Of a stretch of DNA of 64,000 nucleotides, positions 35,291 to 46,100 are shown one piece after another. Origin of the DNA: Sclerodactyla briareus (Eukaryota; Echinodermata; Holothuroidea; Dendrochirotida; Sclerodactylidae); the NCBI GenBank assembly GCA_026419785.1, contig JAODTK010005806.1:106630-170629 (forward strand), read 5' to 3'. The notes beneath the pieces are model-generated. The model was given only the letters and a program-made list of their open reading frames with translations. It was not told the DNA's origin and did no database searches. The position numbers were made by a program, and so were the translations under genes. Numbering within the stretch: position 1 is the stretch's first letter; each line of letters opens with the position of its first letter.

Positions 35291-37569
35291 GACATTGCAG
35301 TGATGCTGGGAGCTGAATAGGCATTCTCCTGATTGGTTGAAGTTCATTAGACAATCTATCGGCCCGCCAGTTTATCGTTATCGTCTCTATGTGTGACTGG
35401 TGCTTGGGGTTGGGTCGTGAGGAACTTGTATAGCTATTGGTACCGTGTGACCCCATGAATGAACGGAGTAGAGCAGATGCTCTGAATGCCGGAGTGGGTT
35501 TGGTTACCACATACCGAGTGGTTTTGTACAAATTGGATAGCGCGGTTTGCGTATTCTTAGAGTTTTTATAGAGAGATTGGCTTTAAACAGGGAGACGGGC
35601 GGCGTTCGATTCACGGTTGCGTTCATTACCAAAGATTTAAAAAATGGAACCTGTCGCCTTCTCGCTGGACGTCCTCAGCACAAGGGATTTGGAGCAGGAA
35701 CGAGGGGTGGGCGTGAATTGGGCAATTTGCAAGTTGCCGTCTGCGTGTGATAACCCCCACCCACAGTCAGGTACTCGCCAAAGAGGCAGTGCCATTTTAT
35801 TCCGTGATACCTGTGAAGAATCGCAGCGACAATTGTGGTTTGCAGTATCCAAGTATGCACCCTTGTGGCCTTGATTGAATAGGATTGGATCCTATGCTTG
35901 AAGTATACCTAAAAAAAAAAAAAATACAGAGTTTACTGAAGCTCTCGCAGAACTGAAGCAAAGGAACATGACAATGCACTTGTTAACCGCCATGAACACC
36001 TCCACTGCCACCGGAGACAACGGTGCCGGAGTCACTGACTGTGTTAGCAGGTTGTGTAAAGTTCCATTCAGCCTTTGAAATTTCACGAACGAAATAAGCA
36101 TCGATGATGTTGAAAATGAACACCACATTTGATAACTCAACTACAAGGGAGACCTCCAGTCAGAATTTATCACTCAAATAATTTTTCTATTCTTAAGGAA
36201 AAATTGTGATCAGTCCACAAATTTTGGGTAGCTTCATTGGCTGAAAGGAGGAATGAACAAGGCTGAATGGAACTTTAAAGTCCCTCACATGATGAAGAGG
36301 AGTTTTTGCCAAAGATTGTTCTGGAGTGCCGTCTGTGTTTGTGTACCTAACGACCTTTACACCTGAAAATTATCAGCATATTCCTAATGCAAATCATTAA
36401 CTGGCCTTCAACAAAAATTTTATGAATATGTTCTCACAGAGCTTGGTGAATTTGGGTCCAATCGACATTGTAACGATTTTTTCCAGTTAAAGTATAAAGA
36501 GGACGTTGACAATACGAAAGAGGACTCTACATCGACCATTCATGAAGATGAGAATTGAACATCCCAGCCTGGAGCTATTTCTAGTAAAGCTAGTCTACCA
36601 GTGTACAACTTGGCTGGTAAATATTTTCTTTCTCTTCACCTTTTTGTGTCATGTTTTTTTATCAGTGGTCTCACCAGCTCTCTGTAACCTGAATCAGATT
36701 AGAATAAGACAAACTCAAATCAGTTTTAAGAACGGACTGTTTTTGAGAAGAACAAATTATTCTCTGTATTTGCTTCGAACTCGTATAACATATGTGGCAA
36801 ATCATTAACATGAATAAATATAAATCAATAATATTTCTAGCGATAGGCGGCCTCACAAAGTACATTGGAGTTACTGAAAGTCTTTTCTTCGGAATCAGTG
36901 AATATTCTATCCTATAACCCTATTTCCCTCCCCCTTATCCTGGTGGAAAAAAAAAAATCACCCAGACTAAATTGTCAGTAACTGTACATTTTAACACACC
37001 GCGGCCTGATAAAATTACACTTATTGGAGGACCCACACAAACATGTGATTCAATAACTCTATTACTTCTAGTTTTCCCAGCTTTCAGGTCATAAAAAAAA
37101 TTTTAAGAGTCGTCTCAAACTCTCTGCATAAGAACCTTACCACCCTGGTTAGATTACCTTTGTCTCTATCCAATCTTCAACACTCATGTTTCCCTTTTTA
37201 CTTGATACTTACGAGTGGTAGAGCCCCTTGAAGTCCTCGACTCCTTTGGCCTCCTCCAAGGATGAGTGTCCACTCCCGCTGAAAGACCAGCGATGTATTC
37301 ACGATTATCGATAGAACGGATATTAATCTTCTGGTCCCTCCAAGGGTTGTATTTACCTCTTAGGCCAGATAACCACAGACGGCTGGTGGGTACGTTGAAA
37401 AATTGATTGTGCAAATATACCCTTAATACAGTCCTCAGCCATTCAGAAAATATATACCCACAGAGATCAGGAGAAACTAGCCAACGATTATTTTCACACC
37501 CCCTTTCACAAGCCCCCCCCACCCCCCCCCCCCCCCCCCCTACCACTCCCTTCCCACCCCAACATCCCT
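35291..37569 (+). repeat. Tandem duplication, copy 1 (2,279 bp)
   Basis: The segment from GACATTGCAGTGATGCT to CCACCCCAACATCCC is repeated immediately downstream at 37,570-39,692. Matching landmarks in order include GTTATCGTCTC, the SINE, GCATCGATGATGTTG, CTGTCTGTGTTTGTGTACC, CTAACGACCTTT, TTAACATATG-like, TTTCCCTCCCCCTTATCC, GAGTCCTCGACTCC-like and a long C run at the right end. The copies differ mostly by small indels, in both directions. Open frames such as 36,506-36,808 are not kept in the other copy and are not taken as genes. Confidence 0.92.
35513..35924 (+). mobile_element. tRNA-derived SINE in duplication copy 1
   Basis: Begins ACCGAGTGGTTTTG..AATTGGATAGCGCGGTT (tRNA-like head, here with a damaged B box, GTTCGATTCAC). 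It then has AAAATGGAACCTGTCGCC, TCGCTGGACGTCCTCAGCAC, GGGATTTGGAGCAGG, GGGCAATTTGCAAGTTGCC, CAAAGAGGCAGTGCC, TTCCGTGATACCTG and TAGGATTGGATCC, and ends in 13 or more A. It is the same family as 37,776, 56,462 and the halves at 15,655 and 29,275. Confidence 0.75.
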
Positions 37570-39692
37570 GACATGCAGTGATGCTTTGGAGGCGATATCA
37601 TTCTCCTTATTGTTAAGTTCCTTAGACATCTATCGCCCGCAGTTTATGGCGTTATCGTCTCGTATGTGTGACTGGGCTATTGGTGGCGTGTGAGTCGATA
37701 ATTTTTATAGCTTTGGTACCGTTGCCGCCCATACTGGCCCACAGTAGCGATGCCTGATGACAGAGGTACCACCATACCGAGTGGTTGGTACAAATTTGGT
37801 AGAGCGTTGTCTTTTCCACCCTGGAGACCGGGGTTCGCGATCCCGTCCCGGATCATACCCAAGACTTTAAAAATGTTACCTGTCCGCCTTCCTCGCTGGA
37901 GGCTCATCACAAGGGATTGGCGCAGGAAACGAGGGTTGGCAATTTGCAATTGCCGTCTGCGTGTGAATGAACCCCCACCCCACCATCAAGTTACCGCCAA
38001 GAGGCTTGCCGTTATTATTCCGGGTACCTGGTGAAGAATTCGCAGCTGACAATTTGGTACAGTATCCAGGTCCGCACCTCTGTCCTTGAATAGGATTGAT
38101 CCTCTGCTTGGCAGTATACCATAAAACAAACCAAAAAAAACAGTAGTATACGAAGCTCTGCAACTGGAAGCAAAGGAACATGACCCAGCACTTGTTAACC
38201 GGCCATGACACCCACTGCCACCGTAGACAGTGCCGGAGTCCCTGACTGTGTAGCCAGGATAGGTGTAAGTTCCATTCAGCCTTTCTTTTCGAGAAAAAGC
38301 ATCGATGATGTTGAAATGCACCATCATTTGATCACTCCCACACCCAGCGGACCATACCTTCCATCATAATTTTCATCACCAAATAATTTCTATTCTTGAA
38401 GAAATGGGAATCATCCCCAAATTTTGGGTACTTCATTTGCTGGAAGGAGGATATAACAAACGGCTGAATGGAACTTTAAGTCCTCACAGATGAGAGATTT
38501 GCCCAAGATGTTTCTGCAGGCCTGTCTGTGTTTGTGTACCTAACGACCTTTGAACACCTTAAAATATCATCAGATCAATGCAATCATTAACGGCCTATCA
38601 TAATACAATGTATGAATATGTTCTCAAAGAGCGTGGTGAATGCATCGAACATTGTAATATTTTTTCAAGTTAAGAGTATACACGAGGACGTGACAGATAC
38701 GAAAGAGATTCGACACCATTCATGAATCTGAAGATTGACTCCCCAGCCGAGTCTAGTCTAGTAGTCACTAGTCTACCATGGGACAACTTGTGGTAAAATA
38801 GTTTCTTTCTTCTTTCTTCACCTTTTTGTCATGTTTATCATTGGTCTCACCAAGCTCTCTGGAACTGATCAGATTAGAATAAGACAAAACTCAATCGTTT
38901 TTCAGAACCGTACTGTTTTTACAGACAAATATAGTCTCTGTATTTGCTTCAAACACACTCGTTAACATATGGCAAATCATTAAAATACTGAAAATATAAA
39001 TAACTAATATTTCTATCTGAGGAGGCTCATCAAAGTACATTGGAGTATACTGAAAGCTTCTTTTCTTTCGGAACAGTGAATATTTCTATACCCATTTCCC
39101 TCCCCCTTATCCGGGTGGAAAAAAAAAAAATCACCCATACTAACTTTTGTCATAGAACTGTACATTTTAACAAACCGGCCTGTATACACTCACCTTATTG
39201 ACACCCCAAAAACATCAGTGATTCCCTACTCTATTACTTCTAGTTTTCCCAGCTTTCAGTCATAAATTTACGAGTCTCTCAACTATCCTGCATATGACCT
39301 TACTGGTTTAGATGACCTTTTGTCCTCTATCAATCTTCAACATCATGTTCCCTTTTACTTGATACTTACTATGGTTAGAGCTCCTGAGTCCTCGACTCCG
39401 TTTGCCTCCAAGTATGAGTTCCCACTCCCGCTGAATAGCCAGCAATGTATTCACGTTATTTCGATAAAACTGAATATATCTTCTGGTCCATCCAGAGGTG
39501 GTATTTCCTTAGGGCAGATAACCACGACGGCGGTGGGTACGTTGGAACAAAAAATTTAATGGTCAAATATACCCCTTAATACAGTCATGCAGCCTTCAAA
39601 ATATATCCACACAGAGATTCAGGAAACTAGCCACGATAGATATTTCACACCCCCCCCCCCCCCTACCCTCCACTCCTTCCCACCCCAACACC
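37570..39692 (+). repeat. Tandem duplication, copy 2 (about 2,123 bp)
   Basis: Direct repeat of 35,291-37,569 with no spacer. It is about 150 bp shorter, mainly through many one- to few-base losses spread along its length. It ends in a C run and CCACCCCAACACC, as copy 1 does. It may be a real tandem duplication or two haplotypes or read versions joined by mistake. Confidence 0.92.
37776..38142 (+). mobile_element. tRNA-derived SINE in duplication copy 2 (best tRNA-like head)
   Basis: The head TTGGTAGAGCGTTGTC fits a tRNA A box and GGGGTTCGCGATCCCG fits a B box, about 40 bp apart. The body has AAAAATGTTACCTGTCCGCC, CTCGCTGGAGGCTCATCAC, GGATTGGCGCAGG, GTCTGCGTGTGAATGA, ACCGCCAAGAGGC, TTCCGGGTACCTGGTGAAGA and ATCCTCTGCTTGGC, then an A-rich tail. 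RNA polymerase III transcription of an intact member would be expected. This copy is diverged. Confidence 0.78.
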
Positions 39693-39848
39693 TTAACACG
39701 AATAAGATAACCCATACAGCTATTACAAACGCTTCACTCGAACTTGCAATCATTCAAACACGAAGAGAGCTTATGGAACTAGAAATTTAAAGATTATACT
39801 TCCCATTTTATTGCTGGAAATGTTGGGCTGGTCACTAAATGCTACTGA

Positions 39849-40260
39849 CCACCACCGGGTATCGAAAAAGTTTCCATGGATAAGTTTGAATAGACGATCA
39901 ACTATGTAACAGCAAAGACTCCAGAATTCCCCGCTTCACAGTCTGACACCATCATCGCAGGATCAAAAATTTATGAAGAGCCAATAAATGTTACTATAAT
40001 TCCGAAAGACACTTCCACAAATCCAGAAAGTTGGCGAACATGCCGAAAATTTCTGAATTTTGAGTTACTAGGCCACCGAATTGATATTGAAGGAAATTAA
40101 CACTCACCTGGAACTACTGGCCTTCCACAAGGCGATCATCCTGCTATGAGTGGTGGGTACCTCCCCAGTGAAACGTATAGAATGATCTCATCAACACGCT
40201 CCACAACGCACAAAGACTTCTGGCTCCGATCCAACCACATGAACGCGAGAGAGCGTTAGG
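39849..40260 (+). pseudogene. Broken open frame of unknown origin
   Basis: A single plus frame runs 68 codons from 39,894 to a TAA at 40,098 and then 52 more to a TAG at 40,257. A short in-frame lead with ATG at 39,876 is cut by TAG at 39,891. It includes TINYVTAKTPEFPASQ, ESWRTCRKFLNFELLGHR, GGYLPSETYRMIS and HKDFWLRSNHMN, a protein-like composition. I do not recognise it. It lies just right of the tandem duplication. It may be a decayed mobile-element or viral-derived gene, or a chance open frame. Confidence 0.3.
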
Positions 40261-42810
40261 CCTTCCCTACCAGCGGGTGGGAAGCCACAGCACACAGATA
40301 TGTCTTTTTAGGCCCTAACCACGAGGCTATACTAGCACCAGAGGCTCACTGTACAGAATGCTGCCATACACACTCACTGACATCATCCGCCTAGGCCAGC
40401 AGGCATGCAGTACTCGATCATCCGATCCAATAACCATTGGTGCTATATAGCCCTACACCAGATGAATTTGCTTCCCGGATGCTAATCTTGAATGCGGAAA
40501 ACTGATCACATGGGTCATCCACCAGACAGTATAATACGCACCGCCTCGCCGAACACGCTCACGACATTCTACCACAAAAAGACGCTGTGCGGGTTGCACA
40601 AGGCTCCAATAGTTTTATGCGGCTGCTGCTATTGCTTCTCTAGCCCGAAAAAAAAAGTTGATGGGTCTACCTTTTTTATCTCTTTGTGTGAAAATTTTAG
40701 CCTTTTACACCTCCACTCTAGGAGAACCAGCAATGTTGTTAATAACAAAAGCTGATTTTTCGTTTCCTGATATTGATTATTACATATGATAACAATTCTG
40801 CACATTATCTCCAATCCGTGCAATTGGCAAAATTGTCAACATACATTGTGTTAGATATAGCTTCAATGAGATATGGTAAGTATCTTTCACACAACTTCCA
40901 TTCCCTCACAAATTGCCTTCTAAAATTTTTCTGCAAATTCTCAATTTATATAGACAACAAAAATTTACTGCTGCCACCCTTCAACTTTCCTTTTAGTCCA
41001 GCTAATATGCATGTGTTTTCAGGAATCGAAATCTTTTAAACTGAGGAGGTATTCTGTGTTCAACAAAACAGAAGCCCTCATACGCTTCCTAGATATGTAA
41101 TGCATATTTTCATAACAAGGTTAGTGTTTTCGTCTGTCTCGAACATGTCTGATTTTTTGATTGATTTGATCTTGCAGCATTTATTAAACGGAGGGAAAAA
41201 GTGAACGGATGGCGAGGAACCCTTCACTTATTGGATGATGATGACGGTACCTAGGATAATCTTGAATAGAACTTGCTATTGAATAGGTAACTTTTTTTTT
41301 TACTCAGTTATGCAACTAATGAAGTGGGTGGGGGGAGGATGTAAACGGTATGTTATGGTTAGACTGGAGCTATAGTGACCACCGCAGTATCTCTGTTAGC
41401 GTTGAAGATCTCAAACTTTGCAGACGCCATCGAAGCTCGCAGACATGGATGACCATTTTGTGGTTGGAGCTTGCCCCAATTCGAAACAACAGAATGACCA
41501 TATATTTGAGTATACTCTCAGGGCACGTACCCATCTCTACCTCCCTTAAGCATACCTTTGTTTTTCACTCTGGCAGCCTTTGGATCTATTGACCCAAATG
41601 TCACACAAGTCTTCAGCCATCTTCCCTGAGTTTGGGGGACAGAAACTCTTCTAAAAGTTGTTTTTTACAGGCCCAATGTAAAGGATTTTGTTTAACTCAG
41701 TTTGGAGTATTTTTTAGGTGCAAGTGGTACTTTAGTACGAATCAATGAGGGGGCATCCAATTAGGGGGAGATCACGTAACAAGCACACTAAGGTAGCATG
41801 TGAAAGCTCTCAATGACATACAACATATCAGAGCCAAACACAGGTCCAAAGAAGTGAGTGTCAAACTTGATGCCTAAATATTCATTGGAGCAAAGAATCC
41901 TTCCCGTGCAGAAAAGAGGAGAAGGGAGAAAGCGTTTATACCTTACTCACCATAGGCAACAATTGCCATTCCTCGTCACAACAATGAGAGATCGCAACAG
42001 AATCAACCTGAGAATTCAAACCACGACAGGTGTAGCCAGAAGAAATTCCCGCTTTTCCTCTGGCCCCAAACCCAGCTCTCTTTTAGGAAATAGGCAGACT
42101 GTATAACCAGGAACACTTATACACTAAACTAACACTAAATGAACAGTTGGATCCAACCTGCTCTCATGGTAAATAATTGCTGCTGTCTGAAAATAACTTT
42201 TGTTATCTTGCCAATATATCCATATTTCCACAAGCACAGCCCTAAATTTTGAAGAAGGAAACGTAATATAAAAGCAATATTTAACTTTCAGTCTGTGTAC
42301 TGTTTTTAGTTGCATCAACCAGGTTTTAGTTTAGGCAAAAAAGTTTGCCACACTGCCTATTTACAGATCCCACTAGCGGTGGCTTGTCCATAACTAAGCA
42401 AGACGCCTCCTACACAGGATGGGCGCCTCTGTCCTCAGTCGGCAAAAGGTCACATGACAAGAGAAGTCCGTATCTGCTAAACAGATACAATTATATGGCT
42501 GGAGCCTGCATCGACGACTGTCCTTTCGAAAATCCTACGGTACCGAAGCCGATGAGACCAGTCCGGATTTCTTGTGCAACATTAGGGCATAACCAAATAG
42601 CATTTTCCATTTCTAAAGAATTGTGCGCTTTTTGGAAGGTCAATATCCCGCCACTGTTTATTAAAATGTCGATAGTGATCACACAATGTCCTAAAGCCAC
42701 TGTCCTGACGGCACCCCACTCTATATAGATCTGCGACTGTAAAAATTCCAACTGAACAAGATTTTTTACCATAGCATGACAATTCAGTTTAAGTCCACAC
42801 TCGCGCACAC
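40261..42810. other. No gene recognised
   Basis: Several short frames, including 41,350-41,592 and 42,345-42,728, have no family I know. No repeats pair with other parts of the window. If the promoter and exon at 42,811-43,175 are real, this stretch is the first intron of that gene. Confidence 0.4.
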
Positions 42811-42870
42811 CTTGACCAAATGCTGCCTTTCCTTCTCCAAGTCAGAAATGGCCCTCTGTCGATGAGACAT
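42811..42870 (-). CDS. Putative first coding exon of an unknown gene
   Basis: A minus-strand ATG at 42,870 opens 20 codons beginning MSHRQRAISDLEKE and ending QHLVK, in phase 0, directly before a GTGTGC splice donor at 42,810. The peptide is charged and Leu-spaced, like the start of a coiled coil. A TATA box lies about 100 bp upstream, with CCAAT and GC boxes further up. I do not recognise the protein and could not find the next exon. It lies in the last intron of POLR2H on the same strand, so it would be a nested gene if real. The composition and signals are suggestive, but an ATG plus a donor can occur by chance. Confidence 0.4.
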
Positions 42871-42967
42871 CAGTATGGAACAGCAACGCGCCTCTCTGCT
42901 CGCTGTATAGTCCTAGCATGCACACCGCGAGGAACTACTTGGAGGCTATAGGCAATCAGCGTTGATC

Positions 42968-43175
42968 TTTTATAGCGGTTTTCGACCGCACAAAGTGCAC
43001 GCCTATCTGCCCACCTGCAGTCTAATGCTTCCCTATTACAAGGTCACAGCGCATCTAGCTGCCGAATACCCACAGGCCTGAAGTTGTTGCGAACCTTTGA
43101 CTCCTGTTTCCTGTCCCGTGATTGGCTGCTCAACCAATAGCGGCTCGTCTGACCCACACGACGGGGGGCGGGGCC
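42968..43175 (-). promoter_or_regulatory. Putative TATA/CCAAT/GC-box promoter
   Basis: Read on the minus strand, a TATAAAA element lies at 42,968-42,974. Upstream are two CCAAT-type boxes in opposite orientation (ATTGG at 43,121-43,125 and CCAAT at 43,134-43,138) and a GC box, GGGGCGGGGC, near 43,165-43,175. All are in one locally GC-rich patch. The expected start site would be near 42,940, ahead of the candidate first exon at 42,870. The paired CCAAT boxes and GC box could also drive plus-strand transcription. The plus ATG at 43,238 gives only a short frame. This is inferred from motifs only. Confidence 0.42.
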
Positions 43176-46100
43176 CCCCGTTAACTGCTGCTGTCAGGCG
43201 TGGTGCATGGTGTTACTGATAGGACATCGTATAGCAATGGCTATCCTGGCCTGCACCCCTTCCTATTTGGGAATACCAATCCACTCTGAACAAGCATAAA
43301 CCTCGTGGGTGCCCTGACTTACTATGCTGGCTAGGTAGATTATTAATAGATAGATATATAGATAGATAGACTAGCTGAAAAGTTAGTTTATTCTGTGGAA
43401 GTGGATTAGGATCCTCAATACGTGGTTTATCTATCAAGAGGGGGAAGCTGTGGCCATTTATTGGGGGACTTACTGATAACCTCACCCAATTAGATCCAAG
43501 GAAGGGAGGGCTGGGTAAGCAAGATAAGATCAAATCTGCAAGAGATACAGTGCCCCATTTACCCAGTGATGGAAACCTTCCTTGTAACTGGAAATTCTTC
43601 TGCCCTAAAAGGTCATTTAGCCTTCCTCTTACTCCTCCCCCCTGGGAAAATTTCAGGATGTTAGAAATTATTGTTGCTTTTCTAGAAAACCATCAGGATA
43701 ATGGCCAAAATTACTGCCCATAGGTGGGGGGGGGGGGAGTGGAACAAGAGGCCTGTGGTCAGGTTTTTTTTTTCTCTCTAAAGGGGTCACTAAGCTTACT
43801 CAACTTTCTTTTTTACTTTTGAAGAGGTTAATGTGGCAAAGTCCTTGGAGGCCTGTCTAGCTGAGTGTGCTCTATATATTTTGTGATGGTTATTTATTTA
43901 TATATTCGAATAAATTTAATTTTTCTGATCGACAAAGTTTTAGGACGTCAGTTGGAACCCAAAATGCTGCTACTGACATGCAATGTGTGTTATTTGGAGT
44001 AGGTGGTGGAGTAGGTGGGCGAAGGAGGGGGGGGGGGAGGGGAGTTTAGAATATCCCAAGATAATTCTATATATACCTGTCATGAGATGCAAGAGGGAAC
44101 CGGGTGTGAACTAATTCGCACAAGACATTGTGAACTGAAAAATGTGTTGGGATGACCAGTCTTGGTTGGGGGGGGGGGTAGGCTTTGGTGATGGGGGGGG
44201 GGTGTGTGCTCTGGTATATCTTCTTTGGTTATCACAGGGCATGATTGATTGCCATCTTCCCTGTCCTGTGCCTTTTTCCCCCCTTAAATTGAAATGCTTT
44301 GCCTTTGCTGAAGGGCCCCGAGATTTTGGGCCCCCAAAAAAAAAACAAAAACCCAGTGCCATGAGTAATTTCTTTATCCTGTGTTCTAAACTATTTAATT
44401 TTGGTGGCTAATATCGTACGGGGTAAGTTGAGTAAGTGAAATATTGTTTTCATCATGAATGTCAATGGGTCAGAGAGGGTCATGTTGAGTCATAAAGGGG
44501 GGGGGGGATTTTCCTGATGACAGTTGTTTCCCCAATCTCCAGGCTGATTAATTCAATACAAATTGTCCCTACTTCTTATCTATTAAACTTCTTCCGACTA
44601 TCAATTTATTCATCACATATTTACATTCGACCGTGTTCCCAGCATTTCCACGAGAATACAATCCTGATTCTTCCATGATTTTTTCATGAGACCTTCAGTT
44701 CCATGACGAAAACTTTCCTCATTTCCAGTCCGGACAGCTCTGGGAAGCCACCTTAGCCAATCATTTTCCTGTGTCTATCTTTGACCAATCAAATTCCATG
44801 ACTTTTTTCCACATGCCCGTTACAGCAACTTTTCAAGTCCTGACTTTCCGGAACCCAGTTGTCTCCTTAGAGGGGGGGAGGGGGAAGGTGGGAGGTGGGA
44901 GGGGTAGGGAGTAGGGTTTGTGAGTGTGTGGTAGAGGAGTAAAATGATACTCCTAAACAGATCTGCTATTAGTGCTAATGACTCCTACCGTGGCCCCTAT
45001 CAAAGACTCTACTTTCTAAACACCATTCATAACATACGACAATCTTATGTCCGTCGTTACAACCAAGATTAGTTCTCACTTGAGCTCAGCAACTCACAAA
45101 TGACACGAGGAAATCCTATTTACATGAGGCCCCCTTCGGAAAGCAGCCTCTCCATTTCCTGCATTTGGTGGGCAGTGCAAGAGTGGGGGCCAAGTACTTT
45201 CTACCTGTAATAGTAATACGGAGACCAGGGAAGGGGGCTGGGTGGAGGCACACAGGTGAACACAGGACCGTTTCAATTACTATCAGGGAGTCAGCTAGAC
45301 TCTACTGATCGCAATGTTGAACCCAGGGAAGTTTCTTATGACGCACACACTCCCTAACCTTTTAGCTCATTTATGGATAATAAACACTTCCAACACATCC
45401 AGAGTAATAACCCAATTCCCCCTCCTCCTTTGGCCCTCCCGATCAAAGCATGTGGTTATAACCCAGAAACTGCACAAGGCAGTGTAACCCAGATCCGAAC
45501 ACCTCTATCCCCCCCCCCCCTTCTCACTCCCATGGGAAGGCTCATTACCCCCAATTCTTGATAGGTCCTCCCACGTCAGCACCTACAGCGGGGATTAATG
45601 GTAAAATAAATAAATGTCCTAATTAATGTAAAATAAATAAAAACTGACCTAAGTGAAATAAAGCCATGTATTTATAGTGTTATTTGGATCTGCATGGTAA
45701 ATTCCTGCATATGAACTGGAAATGCAAGCTGTGACCCGAGGGCACTCTCCCCATAACTGGCCTTTTCCTGCCCAGCTCGCTATGCTTGGAATCAGATCAA
45801 CAGGGTTAGGCTATGATAGCTATCAGCAAACGAGATGCATGTAATATCAGTGGTACAGGGCAAGTGACAGAATAAGCCCCCACCCCCCTTCCCAATTGCT
45901 GCAGTTTGATATACGATGGCCTGATCATCACCGACCAGGAACTAAATTAACCAAATTGTACATTTTGAGATAAACTGTTGGTCCAGATATGGTAAGAGAT
46001 TATTAGCTGCACATCAATATTGGACTGTCTGTCCGCAGGCTTTCCTCTCAACGTTTACTTCTTGTTTGCGGCGGGGGCTCAGGGGTTGGGGACCTAGAAG

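Noticed and set aside
36506-36808. 100-codon plus ORF in the tandem duplication
   Set aside because: The matching part of the second copy does not keep the frame, so it is not under coding constraint.
37788-37860. A tRNA gene with A and B boxes
   Set aside because: It is the head of the SINE, with the SINE body directly attached and other copies elsewhere.
40560-40620. Copia reverse-transcriptase word (LCGLHKAP, cf. LYGLKQAP)
   Set aside because: A single short resemblance with no catalytic motif or neighbouring domains.
41440-41530. THAP zinc-finger start (MDDHFVVGACPNSKQ)
   Set aside because: Only one Cys is in place and the later Cys, His and AVPTIF-like residues are missing.
43343-43371. 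GATA microsatellite as a regulatory cluster
   Set aside because: A plain short tandem repeat explains it; no neighbouring promoter signals.
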